From assembly GCA_947258655.1 (NCBI GenBank), contig CAMYJD010000005.1, positions 112,111-176,110 of the forward strand: DNA of 64,000 nucleotides, written 5' to 3'. The notes below the pieces were generated by a model that searched no databases, was not told the origin of the DNA, and saw nothing but the letters and a program-made list of their open reading frames with translations. Numbering within the stretch: the stretch's first letter is position 1; the number at the start of each line of letters is the position of its first letter. The translations under genes were made by a program, and so were the position numbers. Below, in pieces: positions 44,884 to 55,610 of the stretch. Source of the stretch: an uncultured Gammaproteobacteria bacterium (GTDB lineage: Bacteria; Pseudomonadota; Gammaproteobacteria; JAADHQ01).

Positions 44884-47800
44884 ATGTTTAAAAAAGTACT
44901 GATTGCCAACCGCGGGGTGATTGCCTGCCGCATTATTCGCACTCTAGGCGATATGAATATAACCTCGGTGGCCGTATATGCCGATGCAGATGCCGACTCG
45001 CTACATGTATCACAGGCCGACGAAGCCTGGCCGCTGGGTGACGGCAGTGCGGCGGAAACCTACCTGGACCAGGACAAGCTGTTCGCTATTATCGAGCAGA
45101 GCGGTGCCGAGGCCGTCCATCCGGGCTATGGTTTCCTCAGCGAGAACCCGGACTTTGTGCAACGCTGTGAAAAACAAGGAATCGTGTTTCTCGGACCGAC
45201 CACGGCACAGATGGCCGCCTTTGGCCTGAAACACTCGGCACGTGAACTGGCACAGCGCAACGATGTACCGCTATTGCCCGGCTCCGGACTGCTGGATAGC
45301 GTCGAACAGGCACTGACCGAGGCGACACGTATCGGCTACCCACTAATGCTGAAAAGCACAGCCGGCGGTGGCGGGATCGGCATGCAATTATGCGCTAACG
45401 CCGACGAGCTTGCCAGGACATTCGATTCGGTCAGACGCCTCAGTGAAGCAAACTTTTCCAATAACGGTATCTTCCTCGAGAAATTTATCGAACATGCACG
45501 TCATATAGAGGTACAGGTGTTTGGTGACGGGAACGGCGCAGTCATAGCATTGGGCGAACGCGACTGCAGCACCCAACGCCGTAACCAGAAGGTTATCGAG
45601 GAAACCCCTGCACCGAATATCCCCAGTGCTGTGCGCGCGCAAATGCGTGAAGTCGCGATACGTCTGTGTGCTGCGGTCCAGTATCGTAGCGTCGGTACGG
45701 TCGAATATGTCTATGATCCGATAGACGATGCGTTTTATTTCCTTGAAGTCAACACGCGCCTGCAAGTTGAACATGGTGTGACCGAGCAAATCTATGCAAT
45801 CGACCTGATCGAGTGGATGGTGCGTCTGGGTGCGAACGCAATACCGCCCCTGGCTGAAATTGAAAAAGACCTCGTTGCACATGGGCACAGTATTCAGGTG
45901 CGCCTGTATGCCGAGGACCCGCATAAAAATTTCCAGCCCTGTGCTGGGCTGCTCAGTCATGTAGAGTTCCCTGCGGCCGACGGCAAAGACTTGCGTATCG
46001 AGCATTGGATCGAGAGCGGTATCGAGGTTTCGCCGCTGTACGATCCGATGCTAGCCAAGGTCATTGTACATGCACAGAACCGTGAGCTGGCCTTGAAGGC
46101 CATCAGCACCGCACTGTATAACACCCGCCTCTACGGCATTGAAACCAACCAGGAATTTGTCAGTACCATACTACAAACGGATATTTTTCATGACGGAAAA
46201 ATCTTCACCCGCTACCTGAACGACTTTGTCTACACGCCCGCTGTCATCGATGTACTGGCTGGCGGTACGCAGACCAGCATCCAGGACTTTCCCGGGCGCA
46301 GCGGTTACTGGGATGTCGGCGTGCCACCATCCGGACCCTTCGATACATTATCATTTCGTCTCGGTAATCACCTGCTCGGCAACAGCGAAGACTGCGCTGG
46401 ACTCGAAATCACGCTCAATGGTCCGACCTTGCGCTTTAACGTTCATACCCGAATCGTATTGACCGGCGCGAGCATGCACGCAACGCTGGAAGGCAATACA
46501 GTGCCGTTCTGGAAAGTGCTGGCGGTACGTCCCGGTCAGACCCTGAAGATAGGCAAGCTGCATGACAGTGGTGCACGCGCCTACCTGCTCGTGTGTGGCG
46601 GTATTCAGTGTCCCGAATATCTGGGTTCACGCTCGACCTTCACACTGGGCCGCTTTGGCGGTCATGGCGGGCGCCTGCTGCGACCCGGTGATGTACTGAA
46701 ATTGCAGGCCAATGCACCGTCAACAAAAACCAGTTTACTGCCAGATACATTGATCCCGGCCATCCGGCACGAATGGAACCTGCACGTGATCTATGGCCCG
46801 CACGGTGCACCCGACTTTTTTACTTCTGCAGACATTGACACATTCTTCGCCGCGACCTGGGAAGTGCATTATAACTCCAGCCGTACCGGCATACGCTTGA
46901 TCGGCCCGAAACCTGACTGGGCACGCTCAGATGGCGGCGAGGCCGGTATGCATCCGTCCAACATTCACGACAATGCCTATGCCATCGGCGCGATCGATTT
47001 TACCGGTGATATGCCCGTTATCCTTGGACCCGACGGCCCCAGTCTCGGTGGTTTTGTATGCCCGGCCACGGTCATCCAGGCCGACCTGTGGAAACTCGGT
47101 CAACTGAAGGCCGGCGATAGGATCAGGTTCGTAGTCGTCAGCATAAACGATGCAATACGGCTTGAGGCCGAACAACTGCAATCTATCGCGTCATTGACAG
47201 CGCCATCTATCGAGACGCGCGGCATCACGCCCGACACTGCGGTTATCAAAACCATGACCAGCGCAGACGGTCACTGTGACGTTGTCTATCGCTCCTGCGG
47301 AGATCATTACCTGTTAATCGAATACGGTCCGCAAGTCCTCGATATCAATCTGCGCTTTCGCGTACATGCGCTGATGCAATGGTTGCAGCAACACAAGCCC
47401 GAGGGCATGCACGAACTGACACCCGGTATTCGCTCGTTACAGGTGCATTACAACAGCCAGGTACTATCACTTGAACGCCTGCTCGCAATCATGGAACAGG
47501 CGGAACAGGCGCTGGTCAATATCGATGAGCAGGAAGTCGAATCCCGCATCGTACACCTGCCATTAAGTTGGGACGACGAGGCCTGTAACCAGGCGATAGA
47601 AAAGTACATGCAGTCCGTCCGGCAGGATGCGCCATGGTGCCCGAGCAACCTCGAGTTTATTCGCCGTATCAATGGTCTCGATAGTGTCGACGACGTCAAA
47701 AGGCTCGTCTTCACTGCCAGCTATGTCGTCATGGGCCTCGGTGATGTCTATCTCGGCGCGCCGGTGGCAACGCCACTCGACCCCTGCCATCGCCTGGTCA

Positions 47801-48489
47801 CGACCAAGTACAATCCGGCACGCACCTGGACGGCCGAGAACTCGGTTGGTATCGGCGGCTCGTATCTGTGTGTGTACGGTATGGAAGGCCCGGGCGGCTA
47901 CCAGTTTGTCGGCCGTACCTTGCAGATGTGGAACCGCTACCGCAAGACCGATGAATTCGACAAACCCTGGCTATTGCGCTTCTTCGACCAGATCCGTTTC
48001 TATGAGGTTAGTGCTGAAGAGCTGAAACAGATCCGACGCGATTTCCCCAAGGGCCAATACAGCATCAACATCGAACCGACACGTTTCAGCCTTAAACAAT
48101 ATAACCAGTACCTCAGCGACAATCAGGAACGTATTGATCAATTTACGCGCAAGCGCCAACAGGCCTTCGACGATGAATTGCAGCGCTGGATCGCCAGCGG
48201 CCAGATCAATTTCGAGGCCGAACAGCAGATCGCTAATGACCCGGCAATGGAAGAGGTTCTGCGCGACAACGAGGTTGCCATCGAAAGCCATGTTGCCGGC
48301 AATATCTGGAAAATCCTGGTCAAACCAGGTGACCGGGTTGAGGTAGGCCAGGCCGTGTTAATACTCGAATCGATGAAGATGGAGATCGAGGTCACGGCTT
48401 CCGAGGCAGGAACGATCAAGACATTATTGAAAATGGAAGGTAGCCAGGTCGCAGCCGGGCAACGCCTGCTGATCATGGAGTTAACATGA
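44884..48489 (+). CDS. Guanidine/urea carboxylase (biotin-dependent)
   Basis: About 1201 residues from the ATG at 44884 (MFKKVLIANRGVIACRIIRTL); an in-frame TTG at 44872 is less likely. Domains: biotin carboxylase about 1-450 (MLKSTAGGGGIGMQL, HIEVQVFGDG, RDCSTQRRNQKVIEETPAP, EVNTRLQVEHGVTEQ), carboxyltransferase made of KipA/AHS2-like (about 455-770) and KipI/AHS1-like (about 780-1000) modules, and a C-terminal biotin carrier with LESMKME (Lys about 1165). It carboxylates urea or guanidine using ATP and bicarbonate. With the guanidine riboswitch and DUF1989 pair, guanidine is the likely true substrate. Its stop overlaps the allophanate hydrolase start by four bases. Confidence 0.92.
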   Translation: MFKKVLIANRGVIACRIIRTLGDMNITSVAVYADADADSLHVSQADEAWPLGDGSAAETYLDQDKLFAIIEQSGAEAVHPGYGFLSENPDFVQRCEKQGIVFLGPTTAQMAAFGLKHSARELAQRNDVPLLPGSGLLDSVEQALTEATRIGYPLMLKSTAGGGGIGMQLCANADELARTFDSVRRLSEANFSNNGIFLEKFIEHARHIEVQVFGDGNGAVIALGERDCSTQRRNQKVIEETPAPNIPSAVRAQMREVAIRLCAAVQYRSVGTVEYVYDPIDDAFYFLEVNTRLQVEHGVTEQIYAIDLIEWMVRLGANAIPPLAEIEKDLVAHGHSIQVRLYAEDPHKNFQPCAGLLSHVEFPAADGKDLRIEHWIESGIEVSPLYDPMLAKVIVHAQNRELALKAISTALYNTRLYGIETNQEFVSTILQTDIFHDGKIFTRYLNDFVYTPAVIDVLAGGTQTSIQDFPGRSGYWDVGVPPSGPFDTLSFRLGNHLLGNSEDCAGLEITLNGPTLRFNVHTRIVLTGASMHATLEGNTVPFWKVLAVRPGQTLKIGKLHDSGARAYLLVCGGIQCPEYLGSRSTFTLGRFGGHGGRLLRPGDVLKLQANAPSTKTSLLPDTLIPAIRHEWNLHVIYGPHGAPDFFTSADIDTFFAATWEVHYNSSRTGIRLIGPKPDWARSDGGEAGMHPSNIHDNAYAIGAIDFTGDMPVILGPDGPSLGGFVCPATVIQADLWKLGQLKAGDRIRFVVVSINDAIRLEAEQLQSIASLTAPSIETRGITPDTAVIKTMTSADGHCDVVYRSCGDHYLLIEYGPQVLDINLRFRVHALMQWLQQHKPEGMHELTPGIRSLQVHYNSQVLSLERLLAIMEQAEQALVNIDEQEVESRIVHLPLSWDDEACNQAIEKYMQSVRQDAPWCPSNLEFIRRINGLDSVDDVKRLVFTASYVVMGLGDVYLGAPVATPLDPCHRLVTTKYNPARTWTAENSVGIGGSYLCVYGMEGPGGYQFVGRTLQMWNRYRKTDEFDKPWLLRFFDQIRFYEVSAEELKQIRRDFPKGQYSINIEPTRFSLKQYNQYLSDNQERIDQFTRKRQQAFDDELQRWIASGQINFEAEQQIANDPAMEEVLRDNEVAIESHVAGNIWKILVKPGDRVEVGQAVLILESMKMEIEVTASEAGTIKTLLKMEGSQVAAGQRLLIMELT

Positions 48490-50294
48490 ACATCAAAAAC
48501 CTGACCATCAGACAATTACACGCGCATTACCGTAACGGCGATATCACGCCACAAAAATTATGTCACACGCTGTTGCAACAGGCACGCGAACTGGCGGATT
48601 ACAATACCTGGATCTACCTGCTCAGCGAAGACGAGCTGCAACCCTATCTTGATCGCCTGCAGGCTAGCGATCCCGAACAACTACCCTTGTACGGTATTCC
48701 GTTCGCGATCAAGGACAACATCGACCTGGCCGGTGTACCAACCACGGCCGCCTGTCGCGAATATGAATATATTCCTGAACAAAGTGCGTTTGTCGTTGAG
48801 CGCCTGATCGAGGCCGGTGCGATCCCGCTCGGCAAGACCAACCTCGACCAGTTTGCGACCGGGCTGGTTGGAACCCGTTCGCCCTATGGCGAAACCCATA
48901 ATCCTTTTAATAAAGACTATATCTCGGGCGGCTCCAGTTCCGGCTCGGCCGTCGCTGTCGCCCAGGGCCAGGTCAGTTTTGCCCTCGGCACCGATACCGC
49001 CGGTTCCGGCCGGGTACCAGCCGCGTTCACAAACATCATCGGCATGAAACCCAGTCGTGGCCTGCTCAGCAACACCGGCGTAGTCCCGGCATGCCGCACT
49101 CTCGACTGTGTCGCAATCTTTGCAACGACAACAGAAGACCTGCAAACGCTGTTTACACACTCGGCGCAATTTGATCCACAGGACGCCTATGCACGCCGCA
49201 ATCCTGCGCCTAATGCACAGGCCCGTATTGCACCGGCGCCAGCACGCTTCAGTTTTGCCGTGCCGCAAGCGCAGCAACTGAAATTTTTCGGCAACGAACA
49301 AAACCGACAATTGTTCGAACAAGCGCTTGCACAACTGCAACAGCTTGGCGGACAAATGCAAGAGATCGATTTTACCCCATTCATGGATGCAGCACGCCTG
49401 TTATATGAAGGCCCGTGGGTCACCGAGCGCTACCTCGCCACGCAGCCGTTGATTGATGACAATCCACAGGCCATGCTCGATGTGACCCGCAGTATTATCA
49501 TTCAGGGCAAGGATAAAACGGCCTGCGATGCCTTCAGTTCTCAATACAAACTGCAGGCCTGCAAACAGATTACCGACGACTTGCTGGCGCCGTTCGATTT
49601 TCTGCTGACCCCAACGACCGGTACGATCTATACCATCGATGAAGTCAATAATGATCCAGTGCAACTTAACTCGAATCTCGGTTACTACACTAATTATATG
49701 AACCTGCTCGACTATGCATCGATCGCAGTACCTGCGGGTTTTTCCGCAAATGGCCTGCCGTTCGGCGTAACCCTGATCGCAGACGCATTCACGGATCACA
49801 AGCTGTTGTCATTCGCACAAAGTCTGCAACAATCACTGCAACTCAAATTGGGTTCAACTGACTGGACGCTGCCCGCAGTGGAGAATGCCACCGGCATTGA
49901 TGAAACCTACACCCACATCGTTGTTTGTGGCGCACACATGCAGGGTCTGCCACTCAACCATCAATTGACCGAGCGCAGCGCAGCCCTGGTCGAGCAATGC
50001 CAATCCGCCGCACATTACAAACTGGTCGCGCTACCAGGCGGACCACCCAAACGGCCCGGCATGCTACGAGTCAGTAATGGCGGCAGCGCTATTGATGTCG
50101 AAGTCTGGCGCATACCTATCGACCAACTCGGCAGTTTCCTGCAAGGCATCCCGCAACCGCTCGGCCTGGGCAAGGTCGAACTGTACGATGGGCGTTGGGA
50201 GATCGGTTTTATTTGTGAAGGAGCCGCCGAACAAGGTGCGCAGGATATCAGTCATCTCGGGGGCTGGCGCGCCTATCTTGAATCACAGGCTTGA
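48486..50294 (+). CDS. atzF: Allophanate hydrolase
   Basis: 602 residues. The N-terminal amidase-signature domain has the Ser-cisSer-Lys triad: Lys76 in PFAIKDNIDLAGVPTTAAC, Ser150 in SGGSSSGSA and Ser174 in GTDTAGSGRVPAAF. The C-terminal 150 residues (VVCGAHMQGLPLNHQLTERSA, GGPPKRPGMLRV) form the second domain found in full-length allophanate hydrolases. The enzyme hydrolyses allophanate to ammonia and CO2 in the cytosol. The ATG overlaps the carboxylase stop as ATGA. It would serve both the guanidine pathway and the convergent biuret pathway. The gene is last in the operon. Confidence 0.93.
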   Translation: MNIKNLTIRQLHAHYRNGDITPQKLCHTLLQQARELADYNTWIYLLSEDELQPYLDRLQASDPEQLPLYGIPFAIKDNIDLAGVPTTAACREYEYIPEQSAFVVERLIEAGAIPLGKTNLDQFATGLVGTRSPYGETHNPFNKDYISGGSSSGSAVAVAQGQVSFALGTDTAGSGRVPAAFTNIIGMKPSRGLLSNTGVVPACRTLDCVAIFATTTEDLQTLFTHSAQFDPQDAYARRNPAPNAQARIAPAPARFSFAVPQAQQLKFFGNEQNRQLFEQALAQLQQLGGQMQEIDFTPFMDAARLLYEGPWVTERYLATQPLIDDNPQAMLDVTRSIIIQGKDKTACDAFSSQYKLQACKQITDDLLAPFDFLLTPTTGTIYTIDEVNNDPVQLNSNLGYYTNYMNLLDYASIAVPAGFSANGLPFGVTLIADAFTDHKLLSFAQSLQQSLQLKLGSTDWTLPAVENATGIDETYTHIVVCGAHMQGLPLNHQLTERSAALVEQCQSAAHYKLVALPGGPPKRPGMLRVSNGGSAIDVEVWRIPIDQLGSFLQGIPQPLGLGKVELYDGRWEIGFICEGAAEQGAQDISHLGGWRAYLESQA

Positions 50295-50380
50295 TTGATA
50301 GACCACGGACGTCTGCACCAGGTGTGCCAGGGCAGATTATCTAGTCCTGACGCCGACTGTTATCAATCGCGATCGAAGAA

Positions 50381-50737
50381 TTATTCATAGAACCTGACTG
50401 GCTTTTCCCACATAGCCAGGACAATGCAACCATGAGTACTGCGAACCTGATGTGCTGTACCTGGCGGGCTGATGATCAGATCACCACGCCTGTATTCACT
50501 CCCACCGGCATGCTGCGTGCCCCTCAGTATCAAAATGTGCTCATAACCGACATGTTCATGCAATGGCACCGATGAACCCGGTGCATATCTGATAAATGCA
50601 GCAGAACAGCCTGCCTCATCGAAATATATAGGCGATATATCAACGCCTTCACGGAAAAATTGCCAGTCGAGCGCATCCGGATTCAGGTCGATAGACAAGA
50701 TATTACGTATCAGTATTGTCTTTTTATCATTGTCCAT
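50381..50737 (-). CDS. Cupin-domain protein (ChrR-like)
   Basis: 118 residues forming one cupin barrel: [52 protein letters not shown]. The metal motif H-x-H with a following Glu (HEHVGYEH) and a second-motif His (PPGTAHQV) are present, so a metal site is probable. It is similar to anti-sigma ChrR cupin domains but has no zinc-binding helical domain. It overlaps the upstream isochorismatase gene by 11 bases and is last in the operon. A role in substrate binding or small-molecule isomerisation in the biuret-type pathway is speculative. Confidence 0.8.
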   Translation of the reverse strand: MDNDKKTILIRNILSIDLNPDALDWQFFREGVDISPIYFDEAGCSAAFIRYAPGSSVPLHEHVGYEHILILRGTQHAGGSEYRRGDLIISPPGTAHQVRSTHGCIVLAMWEKPVRFYE

Positions 50738-51401
50738 AACGGCTCTTGAGCGCAGAAATCACAGATTCACTGGGCGAAGTCCAGCCAACGATACCACCCT
50801 GTGCCGAGATCATGTCCAGGGTTGCTTGCTTAAAATCAGGAAAATAACTTTCGGTAGCATCTTCAATCAACAGACACTCATAACCTCTGTCATTGGCCTC
50901 GCGCATACTAGTCTGCACACAGACCTCTGTGGTTACACCACAAAAAAACAGATGAGTAATATCATGCTCTGATAAAATATCCTGTAGCGCCGTTGCATAA
51001 AATGCACCCTTGCCTGGCTTGGCAATTTCATATTCACCCGGCAATGGTTTCAGCGTATCGATAATTTCGTTACCCGGTTCACCATCAATTAGTAATCGTC
51101 CCATAGGTCCCTGGTCACCAATCCTGACCGCACATTGTCCACGCATGCGTTTGGACTCTGGGCAATCCGACAAATCCGCCTTATGCGCTTCCCTGGTATG
51201 TATCACCAGCATACCCAGATCACGTGCGACCTGTAATATCCGCTCAACCACCGGTACAATCTTCAGTAATAGCGTCACATCATTACCCAGGGACGACCCG
51301 AAACCCCCTTGCTCAACAAAGTCCCTTTGCATATCGATAATGATCAATGCCGGTAGTGTTTCCGGCAACTCGAACGGATAAGGTTTTGCATCAATATTCA
51401 T
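50727..51401 (-). CDS. Isochorismatase-fold cysteine hydrolase (second paralogue)
   Basis: 224 residues with the Asp-Lys-Cys triad of the family: D23 in [11 protein letters not shown]128 in IAKPGKGAF and C161 in [24 protein letters not shown]. It is related to the BiuH-like protein encoded upstream (52929-53609) but clearly distinct ([35 protein letters not shown] versus [15 protein letters not shown]). Such enzymes cleave the amide bonds of ureido compounds. Candidates are triuret, carboxybiuret, ureidoacrylate-type or another urea oligomer. It overlaps the ATPase gene by 11 bases on one side and the cupin gene by 11 on the other, so it is tightly part of this operon. Confidence 0.82.
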   Translation of the reverse strand: MNIDAKPYPFELPETLPALIIIDMQRDFVEQGGFGSSLGNDVTLLLKIVPVVERILQVARDLGMLVIHTREAHKADLSDCPESKRMRGQCAVRIGDQGPMGRLLIDGEPGNEIIDTLKPLPGEYEIAKPGKGAFYATALQDILSEHDITHLFFCGVTTEVCVQTSMREANDRGYECLLIEDATESYFPDFKQATLDMISAQGGIVGWTSPSESVISALKSRYGQ

Positions 51402-52932
51402 TGTCGTGATCCACCCCGTGTCCGGCCATACATCGGCCTATCATGGCCAGATCGGCCTCGGCCGGTGTTGATTCATGCACCAGTTTGCCGTCTGAAATAA
51501 CGTGAAGCCGGTCACTCAGTTTCAGTATCTCATCGAGATCCTCACTGATCAGCAATACCGCGGCACCATTGTTCCTCGCCTTCATGATCAACTTGTGAAT
51601 ATCCTCGACCGCCGCAAAATCCAGTCCGAAACAGGGATTGGCAACTATGAGCACACTGACATCATCCGCAAGCTCACGGGCCAGCACAGTACGCTGCACA
51701 TTACCCCCCGACAGGTTTCCAACCGGATTATCTGTGCCTGGCGTCTTGATCGAAAAGCGTTCAATCAATTCCTGCGCATGCTGCCTTATCTTGCGGCGCT
51801 TGATTAACCATCGTCGCCATGCAAACGGTGCGCGATCGAATCTTCTAAATACAAGATTGTCAGCAACGCTCATGTTTGCAACACAGGCGTTCTTCAGCGG
51901 TTCTTCGGGCAGGCAATGTAACTTGAAACGTCTCATCTCTTCACGAGTGGCAGAATACTGTTCGCCATGCACCAGAATGTTTCCTGCTTGCTTGTCGCGC
52001 TGACCTGAGAATACTTGCATCAACTCGCGCTGCCCGTTGCCCGATACACCAGCCACCCCGACAATCTCGCCTCCTCTGATATCCATGCGCAGGCCTTCAA
52101 TGATATCAGCGCCATGATCATTACTGACTACTAGATCCCTGATCGATAATAACGGCGTTTGCTCAGTCGATTGCGTGCGCTCTATGCTTGACTCGGCTAG
52201 CTCACGGCCGATCATCATTTCGGATAGCTTATGCGGATTGGTGCCTGCCACTTTTTCAGTGCCCGAGTATTTACCTTTGCGAAGCACAGTCACCTCATCA
52301 GCAAAATTCATGACCTCCCTGAATTTATGCGTGATGAGCAATACAGACAGACCATTGCCGCGTGTCAGTTCTTTAATCTTGCCCAGCACCTCGTCCGCTT
52401 CAGTCGGTGTCAATACGGACGTTGGTTCGTCCAGTATCAATACCTTGGTATCGAGCAACAGCTGTTTGATAATTTCGACTTTTTGTTTTTCACCCGCAGA
52501 CAAGGCTGTCACTGGCGCATCCAGCGAAACTGCAAATGGCATATCCTCCATCCGTTGCCGCAGTGCGGCCATTTCTTTTTTCCAGTTGATGATGGCAGGC
52601 AACTGCGGGCGAGACATTATGATGTTTTCCGCAACCGTCATGTTAGGAATCAAAGTAAAATGCTGATACACCATGCCGATGCCAAGCATCAGTGCCTGAT
52701 GTGGACTGGAGATTTCCTGTTGGTGAAAACCAAACAAGACCTGTCCCTCATCCGGCTGGTAATAACCCATGATGCATTTGACCAGGGTACTTTTGCCGGC
52801 ACCGTTTTCACCAAGCAATGCATGAAAGCTGCCTTCAACCAGCTTGATTGACACATTATCGAGTGCATGCACACCGGCAAAATACTTACTGATGCCAATC
52901 GCTTCGAGGGCATAGGGCATGGCTGTGCTCAT
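51391..52932 (-). CDS. BMP-type ABC transporter, double ATPase
   Basis: 513 residues with two ABC modules as in the nucleoside-type RbsA/NupA class. Module 1: Walker [13 protein letters not shown] near residue 39, signature [15 protein letters not shown], Walker [14 protein letters not shown]. Module 2: [15 protein letters not shown] in place of Walker [33 protein letters not shown], with weaker Walker B (ANP rather than DEP), normal for this class. It energises the two permeases encoded by the neighbouring genes. Its ATG overlaps the biuH-like stop by four bases. Confidence 0.92.
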   Translation of the reverse strand: MSTAMPYALEAIGISKYFAGVHALDNVSIKLVEGSFHALLGENGAGKSTLVKCIMGYYQPDEGQVLFGFHQQEISSPHQALMLGIGMVYQHFTLIPNMTVAENIIMSRPQLPAIINWKKEMAALRQRMEDMPFAVSLDAPVTALSAGEKQKVEIIKQLLLDTKVLILDEPTSVLTPTEADEVLGKIKELTRGNGLSVLLITHKFREVMNFADEVTVLRKGKYSGTEKVAGTNPHKLSEMMIGRELAESSIERTQSTEQTPLLSIRDLVVSNDHGADIIEGLRMDIRGGEIVGVAGVSGNGQRELMQVFSGQRDKQAGNILVHGEQYSATREEMRRFKLHCLPEEPLKNACVANMSVADNLVFRRFDRAPFAWRRWLIKRRKIRQHAQELIERFSIKTPGTDNPVGNLSGGNVQRTVLARELADDVSVLIVANPCFGLDFAAVEDIHKLIMKARNNGAAVLLISEDLDEILKLSDRLHVISDGKLVHESTPAEADLAMIGRCMAGHGVDHDNEY

Positions 52933-53609
52933 GTCAGGGTCTCGATCATGCTCGCAGAATCCGAAACAGCGCCGAAAACACCACCCTGCATCTTGATCAT
53001 CTGGATCGCGGCCTTATGGTTATTCAGGTCGGTGGCACCGCAACAATCCTCCAGCAAGATGCATTCGAAACCGCGGTCATTACCCTCGCGCATCGTGGTA
53101 TGCACACAAACATCAGTCGTGATACCGGTCAGTATAATGTTCTCGATACCATTCACATGCAGGATCATTTCAAGATCTGTCGCACAGAACGAGCCCTTGC
53201 CCGGCTTGTCGATGATTGGCTCGCCGTCAGCCGGCGCAAGTTCGCTTATGATGTCCCAGCCGCTCTCGCCTCGTACCAGAATTCGCCCGCAGGGACCAGG
53301 ATCGCCAATCCCTGCACCAATGCGCTGACTGCGCCAACGTTTATTGGCGGGCAGGTCGCTCAAGTCACGGCGATGGCCCTCACGCGTATGAATGACCATC
53401 ATGCCAATACTCCTGGCAAGCTCGAGCACGTTTTTGATTGGCTCAATCGGCGCACGTGTCATGCTCAGGTCATATCCCATCTTGTCGACATAACCGCCCG
53501 GCCCGCAAAAATCGGTCTGCATATCGATAATGATCAATGCAGTATTATCAACATCCAGCTTACCGTTATAGGGCCATGGATACGGATCAGCCTGTACATA
53601 CTTTGACAT
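52929..53609 (-). CDS. biuH: Biuret hydrolase (BiuH-like isochorismatase family)
   Basis: 226 residues. The triad D29 ([10 protein letters not shown]), K135 ([10 protein letters not shown]) and C168 ([17 protein letters not shown]) has the same spacing, 106 and 33 residues, as D36/K142/C175 reported for Rhizobium biuret hydrolase, as I recall it. Long stretches ([42 protein letters not shown]) agree with that enzyme from memory. It should convert biuret to allophanate and ammonia, and allophanate hydrolase is encoded 4 kb away. Flanking genes in the same operon encode transport subunits. A close relative with another ureide substrate remains possible. Confidence 0.82.
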   Translation of the reverse strand: MSKYVQADPYPWPYNGKLDVDNTALIIIDMQTDFCGPGGYVDKMGYDLSMTRAPIEPIKNVLELARSIGMMVIHTREGHRRDLSDLPANKRWRSQRIGAGIGDPGPCGRILVRGESGWDIISELAPADGEPIIDKPGKGSFCATDLEMILHVNGIENIILTGITTDVCVHTTMREGNDRGFECILLEDCCGATDLNNHKAAIQMIKMQGGVFGAVSDSASMIETLT

Positions 53610-53628
53610 AGCCTTATCTCCCCAGCAT

Positions 53629-54552
53629 TCAAATATTACTCATCTCACCCGGCATCCCGGCGAAGCGCTGTTTTCTTGATGATGTCGCTATCATGATGCC
53701 CAGTGTCAACACATATGGCGCAGCATTGAACAGGTAATAACCCCAGGTAATACCGACTGACTGTAGGGCTGGCCCGAGTGCGGCCGCCCCGCCAAACAGC
53801 AATGAGGCATACAGGCAATAGACAGGATTCCAGCGTGCGAAAATTACCAGGGCAACCGCCATCAGGCCCTGACCGCTGGATAAACCTTCATTCCAGCTGC
53901 CCGGGTAGTACAATGACAGGAACGAACCACCCACCCCTGCAAGAAAGCCTCCACCCATAGTTGCATACAGGCGCACCCTGTTCACATTAATACCCATGGC
54001 CAGTGCCGCGTCCCGACTTTCGCCGACCGTCCTGACGAGCAGGCCCCAGCGAGCATATCTGAAAAACCACGCCATTAACGGTGCCAGGATCACGCCGACA
54101 ACAAACAGGGCATTGATTTCAAGTGCCGCACGCAATACCGGAGAGTCGCTCCATGCACCCAGTTCGATAGACGGTAGGCGCGGGGCCACCGGTTGTATGA
54201 ACGGTTTGCCCAGGTAAAATGCCAGGCCGGTTCCGAACAGCATCATCGCAATACCGACAGCGATATCATTGACCTTGTCCTGCTGGCATAGCAGCGCATG
54301 GATCAGGCCCAGCACGACACCGGTCAGACCAGCAACCAGCACCCCGAGCCATGCAGACCCGGACAGATAAGCCACGCCATAACCAGACATCGCACCCATG
54401 ATTAGGTTGGCCTCGAGCCCCAGATTAATGCGGCCGCTTTTCTCGGTCAGACATTCGCCCAGACTGACAAACAGAAATGGCGTACCGACCCGGATAGCAC
54501 CACCCAGAACGGCAATCAAAACACCTGCATATCCTGGATCAGCTTCAACCAT
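53629..54552 (-). CDS. BMP-type ABC transporter permease 2
   Basis: 307 residues with about eight hydrophobic segments, of the BPD_transp_2 (RbsC/NupQ-like) type: [43 protein letters not shown] at the start and [32 protein letters not shown] in the middle, then [26 protein letters not shown]. It pairs with the other permease gene, which it overlaps by eight bases. Permeases of this class serve nucleosides, purines, uric acid and similar nitrogen compounds. With BiuH and a Tsx-like channel in the same operon, a ureide-type substrate is plausible. Confidence 0.9.
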   Translation of the reverse strand: MVEADPGYAGVLIAVLGGAIRVGTPFLFVSLGECLTEKSGRINLGLEANLIMGAMSGYGVAYLSGSAWLGVLVAGLTGVVLGLIHALLCQQDKVNDIAVGIAMMLFGTGLAFYLGKPFIQPVAPRLPSIELGAWSDSPVLRAALEINALFVVGVILAPLMAWFFRYARWGLLVRTVGESRDAALAMGINVNRVRLYATMGGGFLAGVGGSFLSLYYPGSWNEGLSSGQGLMAVALVIFARWNPVYCLYASLLFGGAAALGPALQSVGITWGYYLFNAAPYVLTLGIMIATSSRKQRFAGMPGEMSNI

Positions 54553-55591
54553 GTCTCACCGCCATCGGTCTTAGCCATTTTATTCGTCCATACAGGGATT
54601 CACTGGCCAGAATGACAATGAAGATAATACCCTGTAAAACCAGTGTCGTGGCATCCGGCAAATCGAATCCGCGTTGCAACAAACCGCTGCTGGCGCGTAT
54701 GCCCCCCATCAGAATTGCCACTGGTATAATGGCTAATGGGTTATGTCGCGCCAGAAACGCGACCAGGATCCCCGCATAACCGTATCCTGAATTCAGCGAC
54801 AGATTGGCGCGCCCATGTACGGCGGCCACCTCGATGACACCAGCAATACCTGTGGCAGCCCCTGCCAGAAAACAGGTAATGATGATCAACTTGCCCACCC
54901 CGAGTCCCGATATTTGCGCCGCGCGTATATTGCCACCCGTCATATCGACCGCAAATCCAAAACTGGTGCGGCGCATCAGGAACCACAGGGCAATACAGAC
55001 CACAAGTCCGAACACGAGCCCCCAATGAATCGATGATTCGCCGATGTTGCCGATCATATTTGCTTCACCTATCGGAAACGAGGATGGATTATTCAAGGTT
55101 GCCGGATCGCGCATCGGCCCGAGAATCAGAAAACTCATAATCGCAATTGCGATATAATTTAGTAGTAATGAACTTATCGTCTCGTTGACATTGCGATAAT
55201 GCTTTAATGCACCGATCATCGCGACCCAGCAACCCGCCGTGAGCATACCGGTTATTACCATTGCCGACATGACGACCATGGGTGACATACCGTTCATCGA
55301 GATACCGACAACTGCGGCACACAGTCCACCGACCACCATTGCCCCTTCACCACCGATATTGATCAACCCTATGCGCGCAGGTAATGCGGTACATAGGGCC
55401 GTCAACATAAGCGGCGCCGCCCTGACCAGGGTGTTTTGCCATGAAAACCAGCTGCCAAACGCACCGCGGTATATAGTCGCCAATACCTCAAGCGCATTGG
55501 AGCCGGACAGCATGATAAAGACACTGAATACCAGCAATGACAGCAGTAGCGCCATTACAGGTATCAGTATGGACTCTATCAAGCGGTACAT
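54545..55591 (-). CDS. BMP-type ABC transporter permease 1
   Basis: 348 residues, BPD_transp_2 class with about ten hydrophobic segments. Marks: WFSWQNTLVRAAPLMLTALCTALPARIGLINIGGEGAMVVGGLCAAVVG near residue 50, IAIAIMSFLILGPMRDP, and GGNIRAAQISGLGVGKLIIITCFLAGAATGIAGVIEVAAVHGRANL, followed by GYGYAGILVAFLARHNPLAIIPVAILMGG. It forms a heterodimer with permease 2. It lies 20 bp downstream of the binding-protein gene and overlaps permease 2 by eight bases. Confidence 0.9.
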   Translation of the reverse strand: MYRLIESILIPVMALLLSLLVFSVFIMLSGSNALEVLATIYRGAFGSWFSWQNTLVRAAPLMLTALCTALPARIGLINIGGEGAMVVGGLCAAVVGISMNGMSPMVVMSAMVITGMLTAGCWVAMIGALKHYRNVNETISSLLLNYIAIAIMSFLILGPMRDPATLNNPSSFPIGEANMIGNIGESSIHWGLVFGLVVCIALWFLMRRTSFGFAVDMTGGNIRAAQISGLGVGKLIIITCFLAGAATGIAGVIEVAAVHGRANLSLNSGYGYAGILVAFLARHNPLAIIPVAILMGGIRASSGLLQRGFDLPDATTLVLQGIIFIVILASESLYGRIKWLRPMAVRHG

Positions 55592-55610
55592 GGTGCCGGC
55601 TTTTGAATGA

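Noticed and set aside
44884..48489. Plain urea carboxylase for urea use
   Set aside because: The guanidine-I riboswitch and the DUF1989 pair in the same operon favour guanidine as the true substrate; urea as a side substrate cannot be excluded.
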